Below, in pieces: positions 1 through 13,670 of a DNA stretch of 64,000 nt (positions are counted from its first letter, which is position 1; the number at the start of each line of letters is the position of its first letter). The notes beneath the pieces were generated by a model. That model saw nothing but the letters and a program-made list of their open reading frames with translations. It did no database searches and had not been told where the DNA came from. The stretch covers positions 6,698,501-6,762,500 of the forward strand of contig NC_041005.1 in the NCBI RefSeq assembly GCF_004193775.1, in the 5' to 3' direction. Both the position numbers and the translations under genes were made by a program. Source of the stretch: Glycine soja. Taxonomy: Eukaryota; Streptophyta; Magnoliopsida; Fabales; Fabaceae.

Positions 1-66
1 CCAATGTGCTTATCATTTCGAGTCAATAGAATCTTTTTTAACATATTTGCTATTTTATGTCTACAG

Positions 67-3000
67 GGCAACATTATTACCATTTATTAAACGTTTTCTG
101 CCAAAGCATTGGAATGAGGACCTCATAGTCTGGCGTTTTCCATATTTCCGTTGTATGTGACACCCTGGCTCCTTTTTTTTCTTTTCTTAATGTTAATATT
201 CTTGCTCTGAACTTGTGGTGTATCTAGCTAGCCTTTGGCTATTATTACCAGTTACCACTGATGACACTGACTGCTACTAGTTTTGTGATGTTCTTGATGA
301 AATATCAAAATGTTTGGGTTATTTATTTAATGTCAAATTGACAATAAATATATTTTCCTCTTTTAACTATATGTAAGTTTTAACCCTCCATTTAGTGATA
401 TTAATATCGAAGAGTGGGTTATGGTGTATTTGCATGTACTTATAATGTTACTTGCACAACATTCACATCTTGTAGTTTCTACTTGCATTATTGAATGAAT
501 TTTGAAATTTGAACTATTTTCTAGAGAAGGGGTTAGAAATTAACCCAGTATAACACAAAATAATGATAAATAACTCATACCTCACGGATCCCACATGGAT
601 TATTGCAAATTTGTCATTGTAAAAATGGTTGACTAGTTGGTGGTTGTAGTGACACCCACTAATTGCATGATTTTTTTATTTTTAAGTTCTGTTGGTCAAG
701 TGTGACCAGTAATTTCTTTGGCTAATTATTATGCTTAACTATCTATGCTGTTGGTTTTATAATACCTTATTTACTACCATGATATGATTATCCTCTTGTG
801 TTGAATTGTTTGTATTGTTCTGTTACTTTTAGCTGTTTGCACTTGATCTAGTTGACATTAACTTGCTTGTATCATGCAGAATGATATACTTTTGCTTACA
901 ATTTTCTTACACAGCATTGGAGATTGAGTTTACAAAGTCACAGGTCGTTGCTGGAATCCCTGGGACATTTTTTTGTGCCTGGTATGCTTTGCGGAAGCAT
1001 TGGCTAGCAAATAATATATTGGGTCTTGCTTTCTGTATTCAGGTTTGTTGCTTTTCCTATATATAAATGTTATTTTTTTTTGTCAATTGAGCCAATCAAT
1101 TGATTATGTTTTTTATACTAAATTTTTGGTATCCATTTCCATGGTTTGAAGCAATACCATTTTAGAATTAAGCTTATTGCTAAGAAAATGAATTTTAAAA
1201 ATAAATTAAACCATTCTATCGTTTCTGCTGTGAATGTTTGTGCAATACTGTGAATCAGTTTTGATTACTAAACAGTATTTGACACCGATGACTACATATT
1301 TATCACTTACAGGGAATTGAAATGCTTTCTCTTGGGTCTTTCAAGACTGGTGCTATTCTCTTGGTAGGTGTTTTTCTTTCTTTTTTTAGTAATTAATGGT
1401 GCTCAAAGCTTCGTTTTAAGAAAACATGTATACCAATAATCCTTTGGCTGAAGATTAACCAGACTAATTGTCTTTGTCTCGTTCATCAAGACAAACATTT
1501 TGGTCATAATAGAATACATTTAAAGGGCCTTCATCTCAACTTGCTCTCTCATCTGATATCTTAAGTTTCTTTGACCTTTTCAATCAAATGTGAGCTCATA
1601 AAATGTCACTGATTGCAAATTTTATTTTATTCCCTGTAGATATAATAGAATTAGTCAGTTATTAAAAGATTAAGCATATGCTTTTCATTGTATAACTCCT
1701 TTTTTTTTTCAATATGATCTTTGACTCTCTTACATTCATGTATTTTACAGGCTGGTCTATTTGTGTATGACATTTTCTGGGTTTTCTTCACCCCAGTGAT
1801 GGTCAGCGTTGCAAAATCATTTGATGCTCCAATAAAGGTTAATTTTTTTGCTAATGAAATGGAGATTTCTGTTTGTCTTTGTGTGAATTTTAATTGTGTA
1901 CTTACTATGATATCAGATAAAAAAATGTAATAAATCTATTCCTAATATTGTCATTCAAATTATTTTGCAGCTTTTGTTCCCCACAGCAGATTCAGCAAGG
2001 CCATTTTCAATGCTTGGCCTTGGTGATATTGTTATCCCTGGTAGGATGACCCTCAAACTCTATTCCCCTTCACAAGTTTTTGAACTCCCATTTAAGGAGA
2101 CTTATTCCTTTTTCTACCTTCTTACTTCAATGCATGAATAACTCCTTATCCAAATAATAACAGACTCCTAAAGCTAAATTTCAAAATTAAAAACTCTTGT
2201 GGTGATACTATCCCACTCCCCAATTAAAAACTCCTTCGTAAGAGACATTGTTCTGACCCTTATTTTTCTCATTGTGCATAACTGCTTTGTTGAGTTAAAC
2301 TGTTAAATTTGTTGAGTTTGCCTAACTGATCTAACTGTAACATATGGCAGTGGTGACTGTATTTTAAAGTGGGTTTTATAAATATATTTTGCATTTATAA
2401 ATCCAATCAGGTATAGCAGATGCAACTTCTTGCTTTTGCTGGTTTAGTTTACAATTACAACGTTGAATTAGATTTATAAATAACTATTTGTCCTTAGCTT
2501 TATGAGGATCTTTGACAATTTTGATGTGTTTTTACTTCCACATTTGAAATGTTTATGCTGCAGCCAATTGATGTATAAGACCCATGCATGCATGTGGAAG
2601 AAAAAGTTTCATTATAATCATTTGGTTGTTACCTCTATTTATTTTGACTACATATTTTTTTTCCTCCAGGTATTTTTGTAGCATTGGCTTTGCGATTTGA
2701 TGTATCTAGAGGAAAACAGCCCCAGTATTTCAAGAGTGCATTTGTAGGATACACTGTTGGCTTGGTCCTTACAATTGTTGTGATGAACTGGTTTCAGGCT
2801 GCACAGGTAACTGATCTGTTTCATCTTTTTTTTTTCTTGTTAGGTTTGGGGGGGATGGTGTGGGGTTGTGGAACTATCATTGATTTTTGGTGATCAATCT
2901 ACTCTATTATTTTTCACACTTCTAATTGTATTTCTTTTGCCAGCCTGCTCTTTTGTATATTGTACCTTCTGTAATTGGATTTTTGGCTGCTCATTGCTTA

Positions 3001-4183
3001 TGGAATGGTGATGTCAAACAGGTTTGTTTTCATTGCTTAGTTTTCTGATTTCTTTGTTCTCATATCAATGTTAATCATCCTTTTTATGCATCTAGTTTGC
3101 TTTCAATCATTAGTTTTACTTGAGTATAATGCTTCATGTTTTGTATCATATAATATGTATAGTGAAGTGTGTAAATTTGATTTATCACATGTTAAACTAT
3201 TTACGCCATCAATAAACAATAAGGTGCCACATCATTATAATATTGCTGTAGACCTTTTGATAATTTTTAGGAGGCATGACATAGTCACTAATATTGGAAG
3301 TTGAGTCATTGACAACAGACCGAAGTTAAATTCTATAGAATATTAAAGTTTGTTTATTTCAAGTCATACAAATTTATTCCCGGGAATGTGAGTTAGGAAT
3401 GGATCATTACCATGGTTGGTACAACTTATAAAAAATTATTCTCGGGCATGATATATTCCCAGGAATATATACTACACATGATTTCTCTTCTTTCTATTCC
3501 CATGTAAAAGGGTGGGAAACTTAAATTCCTATGAGAATGGAAGTTATTTTCTAAAATAACTTCCCACTTTCACTTTATTCTATTTTTTTAATTGAAAATT
3601 TGAAATAAATTTTAAAATATTCCAAGAAATGTGAAGTAGTTACCAAACATGTTGATGGGAATAATATTTCTAAGAATATCATTCCCAGGAGAGTATAATT
3701 TAGTCTGTGTAACAAGCGCCCCCTTATTTGACATGATCCTTAGCACCAGTGTACCATTAACAATATGTACTAAATTTTCCTTCAAGTAGATTGCTGAACA
3801 ACCTTTTTACATTTAAAGGTGCACCAAGTTATATGTATCCATGTTTTCAAATTAGTTATGAAGGATACCATTGCCAGCAACTTAAGCAAACATGTAGAAG
3901 ATGAACTTCTGTTTACTACCTTCTAAAGGAAACTTTGCTTGTTATACACAGTTTTAAAAGGTTCCGTGCAATGTCTTTTGTTGGAATGGAAAACAATTAC
4001 TTGTTAAGATTTGAAGATGGTTAGGATTTATGACTACCATGCATGCTTCCAAAATGTGGTTTAGCTAGTTCTGACATCTTTTCTTACTTGCTATCAACGC
4101 AGTTGTTGGAGTTCGATGAGTCAAAGACTGCCAATTCACCTCAAGAGAGTGCTGACGACAAGTCTAGCAAAAAGGTTGAATAA
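67..4183 (+). CDS. SPP: Signal peptide peptidase, C-terminal part (5' end outside window)
   Basis: Intramembrane aspartyl protease of the ER that cuts leftover signal peptides within the membrane. Exons: 67-152, 915-1042, 1313-1363, 1751-1837, 1971-2040, 2670-2806, 2944-3021, 4103-4183; they join in frame to 238 residues, and the N-terminal part lies left of base 1. Both catalytic motifs are present: YD in GLFVYDIFW (exon 4) and GLGD in LGLGDIVIPG (exons 5-6), followed by the family PAL motif in QPALLYIVP (exon 7). The order and hydrophobic segments fit the presenilin/SPP fold, and the exon sequences closely resemble plant SPP as I recall it. The protein ends KKVE, a dilysine KKXX ER-retrieval signal, consistent with ER residence. 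The last intron (3022-4102) is long and carries a MITE-like insertion. No frameshift or lost key residue is seen. Confidence 0.95.
3346..3723. mobile_element. Candidate Tourist-like MITE in the last SPP intron
   Basis: A 378-bp AT-rich block is flanked by TTA on both sides (3343-3345 and 3724-3726). Its right end reads GTAACAAGCGCCCCC, whose complement GGGGGCGCTTGTTAC resembles PIF/Harbinger-type termini. The left end (AAGTTTGTTTATTTC) matches only partly. Internally both ends carry palindromic CATTCCC/GGGAAT words, for example ATTCCCGGGAAT near 3376 and GGGAAT...ATTCCC near 3658-3685. The TTA flanks and mirrored internal words support a decayed MITE, but the poor terminal match keeps this tentative. 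Confidence 0.4.
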
Positions 4184-5440
4184 GTTGAAGCATGCCCAAT
4201 ACCAATACTTCCGAGTCACAGAACAAATACTGCTTTTTTCTGAGAAAACCGTTTCTTTTAAAGCTAACTTATTTCAGCAGCACACCTCTGTAACTGATTG
4301 TGATTAAAAAAAAATGTATTACTTATTTTTCAAATTGGCGTTTTGCTTTTACTGGTTGACTGCCCCAGTCTGGGTTTCCATAGCAAACTTTCTAAGAATT
4401 TTCTTCTCTCTTGCCAGCACTCGCAGATGCACACACATGCAATTTTTTTGTGCTAGTATTACTAGTTATGCCTATGATGCTTCTTCTGGAAGACTTATGC
4501 TCTGCCTGAGTGAGTGTAATACTCTTTGGAAAAGACAAAAACTAATGTATATCTATGTTGAAATTGCATCAAATACAATAATAATCAGCCTTAGAGAATG
4601 AACATGACACTTTTTCAGCGGTGTTCTGAATAATTCTGAAATCTAGTCGCTAGTTAATATTCTGTAGCATCTGCAATTGTTTTATTTGACGTTAGTTTGC
4701 TTCCAATCCAATCATTTCTATACAATCTTGTATAGTGCATGCTCTATGTTTAATTGATTGTACGTAGCTTATCCCTGAAAATCTTACAAGTAAATACGTC
4801 GTTTTCTCATTTTTACATACTCTTTCCAACCAATGTTTTTCTACTCATTAGTCAGGACTTAAACCCTTAACATATATTTACGAGACCTGAGCCTAATGTC
4901 ACTATTAGTAATCACTTGTTGGTTGGCTTTTAAAAACATATTAACAATGTTCTTAATACATGGAGAAAAATAAAACAAAATTATATAAAAAGTAAAAATT
5001 ATTTATAGTTTAAAAGATGATTAAAATAACTAATAGATATACCCACTAGGATCAATTTAACGACAAGGGTTAAGGTAATTTTTACAAAATTCTGTTGCGA
5101 TTATTATAAAAAAATAATTAATAAATATATCAAATACTCATTGATTAATATTTTCTGACTCTTGTCATTTAGACTTAAGTTTTTTTTTTTTCAAGTCAAA
5201 ACTCACTTTGAAACATGACAGATAAGAGAAAGGAAAACAAACCAGATTATTAGTAATTTCGATTGGAGGAGAATGAGAGAATGAAGTGAACGGGAAATAT
5301 ATTTTTTTTTATTTTATATCATTGGATTTAAAAATTTAAAGAAAAGGGACGAAAGCATTTAGAGAAATTGAAATTCTTTCATTATTATTTTTATTTTCCC
5401 TCCAAGTTAGAAGAAAGGAAATAAAAGAGTACATTATAAA

Positions 5441-5705
5441 ATTGTATTGTTAACATGTTTTAAAATATGTTATTTTGTTACAAAAGTTTTAAATGTGTCT
5501 CGATTAAAATAAGAAAAGTCTTTAAACTAAAAAACTATTTACAGAATTCTCATCTCAATGAGACAAATAAGAGTTCGTGTGTTAAAAAAATTGTATTGTT
5601 AACATTTTTTTAAAAGTAATTTCTTTGTTACAAATTTTTTTAAGGGAAGATGTCCCTGTTAAGATAAGAAAAGTATCTAAACTTTAAACTCAAAAGTGAC
5701 TTACA
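5441..5705. repeat. Degenerate tandem duplication, period about 149 bp
   Basis: Two copies begin with ATTGTATTGTTAACAT at 5441 and 5590. Each continues through similar blocks (TTTGTTACAAA, AAATAAGAAAAGT / GATAAGAAAAGT, CTAAACT, TTACA). Alignment by eye is clear but interrupted by small indels. It does not look coding. Confidence 0.55.
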
Positions 5706-7224
5706 AAATCACAAACACAAAATGTATGTTATCAAAAATCTCATACATAAAAGAATTATTTCTGATTCTCATCGTTTATTTTTTAAAAATTTAATTATTA
5801 TAATGGGTAGTCAATTTTAACCTTTAGATTTTTAAAAGATAAATAATAAAAATGTTAGAATAATTTGATCTCTCCTTATTCATATATATATATGCGCGCG
5901 CGTTATTATTAAAATATGTCATTTAACTAAATCAATCGCGTTGTGAATGGTTAGACACAAAGTATTTAAAATGGAAGATTGTAAGTATAAGACAAATATT
6001 AACTATTAGAAAAAATATATATTATGTGCTGCTGCTAATGTGCCTTTGTCATAATTTTTAATATTTTTTATCATATTCTTAATAAATATCTCACACATTG
6101 TTTAACAGCATCCTAACTATAAATATCTGTGGAATTAGTAGCACTAGTTTTTTTTTTAAGCAATTAGTAGCACATGTTAAAGTTACATTTTTTTTTTCTT
6201 TTCATCTTTCAATCAGTTGCAAGTTGCAACTCAATAATTTAGTATATGCGTCAGCAGATTATAATAATGTGAATCTTGAGGACGCAACAAAGGTACTTAC
6301 TACATATCTATTCAATTTAATATTTGTAGTTAGCTGATGTTGCTAAGTCCAAAGTTGTCCACACGTATATAAATTTTTGTTGATTTTTGTTTTCTGAATC
6401 GACACGCATATAGATGCTATCATGTCAGTTAATAAAGGCTTAAATATTTTCCTACAATTTAAATATTTTATTTTTTCAATCTCTATAAATTTTTTGATTA
6501 TTTAATTTTGAAAACATATTTTATTTTTTCAGTTTTTATCATTAGAAAAGTTATGTGAAAAGATGTGTTGACAAACAAAGTATTACCTCACCGTAATAGT
6601 TTTTTTTTATTATTATTATTATTCATCTTCCTCGTTGTATTAATTGTCCTTAAAAATAAATGAAATTAATTGGTTATGAATATTTTTAAAAATTAGTTAA
6701 AAATTAATAAAAAAATTTATTAAAAGTACATTTAAAATCATGATAGTATGTATGAATAATATTTTTAAAAATTTTAATTAATATTCTAACCATTTGAATA
6801 ATTCTTCTAAAATAAATTCATTTTTTATTTATAAGAATCAAATACAATATTAAAAATTTACAATGTTCATGATTATATTCAACCAACTGAACTAGATTAT
6901 TTTAGTAAAATATTACATATATTGTTAATATTGTTCAATTATTGATGAGAAATTAATTGTTAATATTCCATATGATATTTATCTTTTTTATCACATATAT
7001 TTGTTTTTAAAATAATATGATTTAAGAAACTATCTAACACTAAATTTAAACACTTTTCTTAAATAAGATTTGAACCTTCTTTTTTTCATCATGTGAGACA
7101 TCCCAACTCCCTTTGATTATTAGATATGTATGTCTAACAAATCAATCATGTATTAGAATATGTAAAAATGCAAGAAAAGGAAGTAAACAAATTGTTTTCT
7201 CTTGTTTAATTGTGTTGAAAGTTA

Positions 7225-7230
<6 letters not shown>

Positions 7231-7275
<45 letters not shown>
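7231..7275. repeat. (TA)n microsatellite, first tract
   Basis: An uninterrupted AT/TA tract of 45 bp. Perfect dinucleotide repeats of this length are expected to be length-polymorphic and can extrude as cruciforms. Confidence 0.97.
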
Positions 7276-7278
<3 letters not shown>

Positions 7279-7966
7279 ATAAATATCTCAATAAAAAAAG
7301 AAGTATATAAAAAATAAAAAGATTTTAACCTTTTCAATGCACCAAAACATTTTTCTGTTATTTTTCTCCAAGAACGATGGAATGCATTTTTTTTTTTTAC
7401 ATAAAGCATGAGTCCCACATTAATTGTAATCATTCCTTTCATTTTTTTTTTCTTTTTATATAAGCATCATTCCTTTCATGTTAAATATATCGGAAAGGGG
7501 AAGAGAGCTTCTTTTTTTATCTTCCACTCCTTCGTCCCTCTCTTTTTCCGGCTTCCAAACTTACACTTTTTATAAGGTATATTTAGTTGGGTGGATGAAA
7601 AATAATAAAGAATTTTTTCAAATTAAATTAAAAAAGTTGAATGAAATAAAATTTTAAAATTTGCTTCCAAAAGTCAAAATTTTCCCATTTTATTTCATTT
7701 TCTTTCAACCAAATAAAAAATCATCACTCATATTTTTCTTTTATTTATTTTCTTAACAAATTACACTTACCCTAGCTCCCTGGATTTTTTCAAATTATAT
7801 ACAACACTACTTTTTTTATTCATATTAACTTTCTTTTATGTTTTTTATTAATAAGAAATACTTTTTTATGTTTAAAAATATTATACTGATATTATCTTAT
7901 ATATTACTTTTTTTCTCGGATCCTTATATATTACTTGACATCCCTTCTTGTTTGAAAACATTATAT

Positions 7967-7970
<4 letters not shown>

Positions 7971-8015
<45 letters not shown>
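7971..8015. repeat. (TA)n microsatellite, second tract
   Basis: A second uninterrupted AT/TA tract of 45 bp, about 740 bp downstream of the first and effectively the same length. Confidence 0.97.
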
Positions 8016-8019
<4 letters not shown>

Positions 8020-11000
8020 CACTAAATTCTAAAGGTGATTAACGTCATTTTTTCATTCATAAATCATGATTGAACCAAACATACTGAATCCTACCTGGTT
8101 CGCAGTCGAAGGCTTTTTAACCCACGTGTGAACGAAAAAATGACACGAGTTAGTGTTTGTATTCACGTTAGTTTTAGTTCAACGCAAAAACTCTAATTTT
8201 CTCCGGTCACGTTCACTACCTGAAAAAAAGTGAAAATTTGCTTTGAAAAGCATAAAATGGGGTTCTCAATCAAGGGATTCCCAAACACACTTATTGTTGA
8301 TGTCTCATGACCATACATCGTATGATTTTTTTACATTATATATTGGACAATTGTTTTTTCTTTTTCTTTTTTAAAGCAGACAACTAACTAGGTTGAATTT
8401 TGTCCATTTCAGAATATTCACGTGCAGATTCAACACCCAAGATCCGAATCTGAAAAAAACAATGAACACGTCAAACAACTGCCAGATACAGATATACTAT
8501 GGCCATTGTAATAATTCTATAATTCTTAATGTATTTCCAACAAACGGCTGTATAATTACTATAATATACATTAGTTAATATTAATTAATGGCGTCGATGT
8601 CCTACACTAACTAAATAAGCACTTTCAATCTTTCATACAATATGTATTATTATACTAAATAATAAATAAACATACACCACACCACAGTTTCAAGTTAAAA
8701 AATAAGATACATTTGACAATTGAATTTTTATGATTAAGATTTAAGTGACTTAAATTAAAAGTTTTTTTTTTAAATTTATAATCATTTTTTTAATAGTGAA
8801 ATACCTTTTTATTATTTCTATCGTGTAATCTTTCATGATTATTGTAAATAATTTTATTTGAAAGAATGTTGATTATCCAACATATATTACTAAAAAGATT
8901 TAACTTGTCATTAAACCCACAATTATCGTCTAAAAGAATTTTTTTAATCTAATATTAATTATTATTTTTACTTATATTTTTAATATTAATGATAAATAAT
9001 AAAATTTATAAATGAATTAAAGATGATATAAAATTAATTTTATAAAATTATTATTTTTATTTATTTATTTATTTATTAATTTTTTTATACATGCAAAACA
9101 ATTTAGAACAATTATTTTTTTAGCACGTACGGAGTATATTAATTTCACTCCCCTTTAGATGACACCCACTCGCGCTGAGTCTAGCATGAATCACGTTGGA
9201 TTATTTTATACATAAAAAAGTCTGTCTAATTAATTTGCTACTCCTACTCCTTATTTGACTGAAAATTGTTTGGGTCATCTACAAATTTTATCTTAACTGA
9301 TTTTAATTTTAGTTAAGAATAATTCAAAACAATAATTAACAATGATTGGTTCTGTTTAACTCAACGCAAAAATAGTAAGTTATGTTGATATCAAATATTA
9401 CAGACTCCACTACATTAACCATAACTACATTCTACGATAGGTTTGTGCAATGGTCTTTAAGTCCATGGGCTTGTATTGGCCGTTGACTCTCTTGGAGAAA
9501 AATGTTCGAATATCAATTTTTATTTCATATTTAAAGTAGGATTTGATATTTGATCATTTGATTAAAGGACATAAATTATTATTGTTGGTATTAAATGTTG
9601 TTGGTGGTTGCTCCAGGTTTCAGTCTTTCATATGTAATTTCTTATTTCTGGATGAGCTTTCAGACACGTTATGTATACTGAAATCTAAGCTTCGACGTCG
9701 ATAAACCGATCCTTGACGCAACAACATACTGAATAATCGTAAGGTGACGTTGATATACCATAATTACCAACCCTACATTCTAAAAATGGCATGAAACCAT
9801 GATAATTTAAAATGACAAAAACCAAAAAAATAAATAGTGACTTTAAGCTTTATCACACAGACATACATCTTTTGAATTGTTCGGAGGGACAACCAAATGT
9901 GCACAGACAGAGAGTCTGACTTTCATCCTTATTGAAGTTTTATTCATCAAATTCGATTATTTTCTTCTTACATCTAGCTTATTCTGTCGTTGTTGAATAG
10001 ACATGCTACATGAATTAATATTTGTTTTGAAGTTAAATATAATTAATTTTAAATAATTAAGTAAAATTGAAAGATACAATATTAAACATTAATATCAAGT
10101 ATGTAAAGCAGTTGAAGGAATTAATGGAAACCCAACTTTGCAAGAAACTAGAAAGGTAGCTAGCTACTTGCACCGTCCACTGCCTCTTGATAATTAGTTT
10201 CTGTGATCTCATCAAAATTTTGAGTATTGACTATATATGAAATTCGATATCAGAATCTTCCTTATGTAAAAAGAAAGAAAAAAACTACTTTTAAAGCATC
10301 AGATTCCAAAGAGAACAATTCTAATTCCTTGGTTGGTCACACCATTCTTAATTGCTACTAATTCAGCAAGGAGAGCATCTCCATGACTTTCATAACTAGA
10401 AAAACCAGCCATATATCCAGTTCCCCCTTAGAATCACATCAACTGAAATTACGTGAGTTTGCTAAATTTTCTGAGACATGTAATTCATCTCTTCTTTAGT
10501 TATATTATCAATGAAATTCTGCTTATAAAAAAAATTAATAATTTTAATGTTAATGTGATATTTTAATTTTAGATAGAAATAAAGATTGTATTAGTAAGAG
10601 AAAACATAAATAAAATAAAAATAAAGATAAAAAATAACAATTTAAAAAAGAAAATAAAAACATAAGTAATTTAATTTAATAATTTAATAAATTATGTGAG
10701 TTAAAAATTAATATGTTTTGTATTTAATAATTAATTTATATATAATAATAAATTTAATTTTACAATATAAGTTGAATCGGATTAAAAAAATAAAATTCGT
10801 TATTCAATTCCTTTATGATTAGGTTTTAATCGTGTCAGATTAAATTTGACCCAAATGCTTATAAAATCAAATCAATATAGTTGGGTGGGATATGTCATGG
10901 GTGGACCAACCTCCCTAATTTTTTTATTTCTTTATGTGCCGACGATGGAAATTAAAAAATAGATATTTTTGTAATTGTCCACCAAGCAACTAACGTCGGA

Positions 11001-13670
11001 AATTCTTATTGGAGTGAATATAACAGAATATTCCTCACATTCTAACTACCGGAGGAGGAATCTTTGCTTTCCCTTTGTTTGAACGAAGAAATAAAATTAA
11101 AACATTATATCTTAAAGTTTCTTTTTTCTTTCTTAAATCCAAGATACATTAAATCTGCCAAATAAATAATGTTTTCTTAATCGAATAAACGTGTTCGGAT
11201 GTGGATTTTATCTATGCTTTCTGGGTTTTTTTTTTTTATGTATAAACGTGTATGGATATGGATTTATCGATGATAATTGATTTGCGATGACGAGGATTAG
11301 GCGTGGAAAATTGGAAATAGTTTATAGTAGTATGTTTTACAAGGGCGTATAATTTAACCTATAAAAGTTCAGATTTTAAGGCATTCAAAAAACATTTTAA
11401 GTTCGCATTTAAATAAATTAAAATAATATTTTTTTTATTTTCAATATTAAATATGTTGAAATCTATTGAATTCAGCGTAGAAAAATATATATTTTAAACA
11501 ATACTTTTAGCTAATAGTTGAATTTAATATTTATTTATTTTTATACTTAAATTATTTTTATAAACTGAAAATATTATGAAAATGACAAATTATTTTTGTT
11601 TGAAATATCATTATTAAATAAAAAATCATTTTATCAATTCGTATTTTAAAATACAATAACATTTTAATTTGTGTAGTGTCAAATTTAATAGTATATTTAA
11701 TCATTTAAACATCTCATACTAGCTAAAAGGAAAGTCATTTAAAAATCTATATTATTTACGATGTTTAAATTTACAGTTTTGCTATACTCAATATTTAAAT
11801 GATATGAAAAACTTTTATATTCATTATTATTTTAATAGCATTCATCTAGGTTTTAAATTTTAATTTTACGGCAACATTTTTATTACTCTTCATAAAAAAT
11901 GAAAACATTTTTATTTTTAATAAAATATACTTGTTATCTTGTGAAAAAAATACTTAATTTTAATTTACTTAAAAACTATTTTATCTAAAAAGTTTAGTAA
12001 AAAGTACCTTTTAAAAAACAGATCCAATCTTGTTTTTGACTAATAAAGTAACAATGATTATCATATCATCTTCATGCAAGGGACAACAAGACGAGAGAAT
12101 ATTGCACAAGGCGTTTGAATTTTTGCCACGTCAGTGTCGTAGGGCACCGAAAATGGAAAACCTAATGTTTAATCCCCTATTAATACGTTTGCGTGGTCCT
12201 GATTATGGTTTTAGTAAATTTCAGCATCTTTCAGGTTTAGTGATTTTTTTTTATTCATAGGAATTAAAATAAAGTATTAAGAATTTTATAACAATATATA
12301 TTATAATTAACTAATTAAGTTAGATTGATTGATAGGTTTAATGAATTTAATTAGTCTATCAGTGAATCTTTATGTATATTTTTCTTTTTCTTTTTTTGGG
12401 GTATAAACACTTTTTTTAATATCTAAATATGATGATGTACCACTTGACCAAGTGGTGGGAGATTGAAATAGGTGGACAAAGATTTAAATTCAATTTCCAT
12501 TTTTTTAAAGACAAAAAAATGTTATTGATATGTTAGTTTGCAATGTACCAGAAAAAATTAGTTTGTGAACATAATTAATTGAAATAGGATAGGATTGTGT
12601 ATGTTATTTTTTATCTGCGAGATAAAAAACAGTGTAAGATATCTATAATAACTTATATATCTTATTTAATCAATTGATTTATACTTCTTTAACCAATTAT
12701 ATATGATATAATAAAGTCATCTCACCTTTAAAAAAAAAAAGCAATTCCTGAAGCCGTGAAGCCTGAAGGAGCCTAGCTCAGACGCATTTTTTTACTAAAT
12801 AACTAATTCAAGACTTTTAATAAAAAATTATCTAAAAAAGATAGACTTTTAATATAAAAAATTGCTTCAAAAGGTTAAGTTTTAAGTAATAATTTTAAAA
12901 GGTTTTTTTTTTATGTCTATCCTTGCTTGTTAATCTATACAGTAAAAGCTTATTTTTTTTCTTAAACATCTCATCAAAATTTAGTTTTGTAAACATTAAA
13001 AGAAAAAATTATGTTATATATTAACATTATAAAACAACTTTACATCTTCATATTAGATGACAATGTAAAAAGTAACATTTTCCTAATATTTTTTATCTCA
13101 AACTGTTTCATTGTTTATGATTTTGTTAACATTATAGGGAAATAATAGAGTAGTTTCTCTTTATATTTGTTGAGAGAGCAGCTTCTCTTTTTATATAATA
13201 AATAAACATTTATTATAAGCATTGTAAACAAGGAAATAGTGAACCTCAATTATTTTCATTCCTTATAAATCGGAGCTACTAGCATGGCAAGGATGACTCA
13301 GAATATCACGAGAGAGAGAAAGAAAGACGGTTCTGACAAACCCACTCACTGCGAATTGTTGTGATCCCATCCTTCATCTCCATCTCGTTTTTTCGTTTCA
13401 AGCCAACAAATCCTTCTTTTTTTTTCTATTATATTTTCAATATCGCAAAAGTGAAAGTCCTTTGGAGGTTGCTCATTCGTTTTCTCTGTAAAAAGAAAAA
13501 AAGTGAAAGAAAAACCTCATTTTTTTTCTTCGGTTCTTCTTTTCCTTGTCCGAGTCTTCTTTACCGGTCAAACAGAGACTCTGTTGATTAGAGAAGAGAT
13601 TTCATCAATCACCGGAAGGTGAAAACATTAGGAAAATTAATTTCAATCAAAGCAAATATACAATAATACG

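Larger units (their letters stand above)
4184..13670. other. AT-rich intergenic region
   Basis: Starts with the SPP 3' UTR (probably to about 4600-4800) and ends with the leader of the TauE gene (about 13300-13670, pyrimidine-rich). Between them I see no coding exon. Short open frames here have no recognisable domain, and those at 7113-7310 and 7838-8032 are translated (TA)n. The block contains two long (TA)n tracts, a degenerate 149-bp tandem duplication (5441-5705) and generally low-complexity A/T runs. Old transposon relics are likely, but I cannot assign any. Confidence 0.7.

Noticed and set aside
7113..8032. Small ORFs with poly-(Tyr-Ile)
   Set aside because: They are translations of (TA)n microsatellites.
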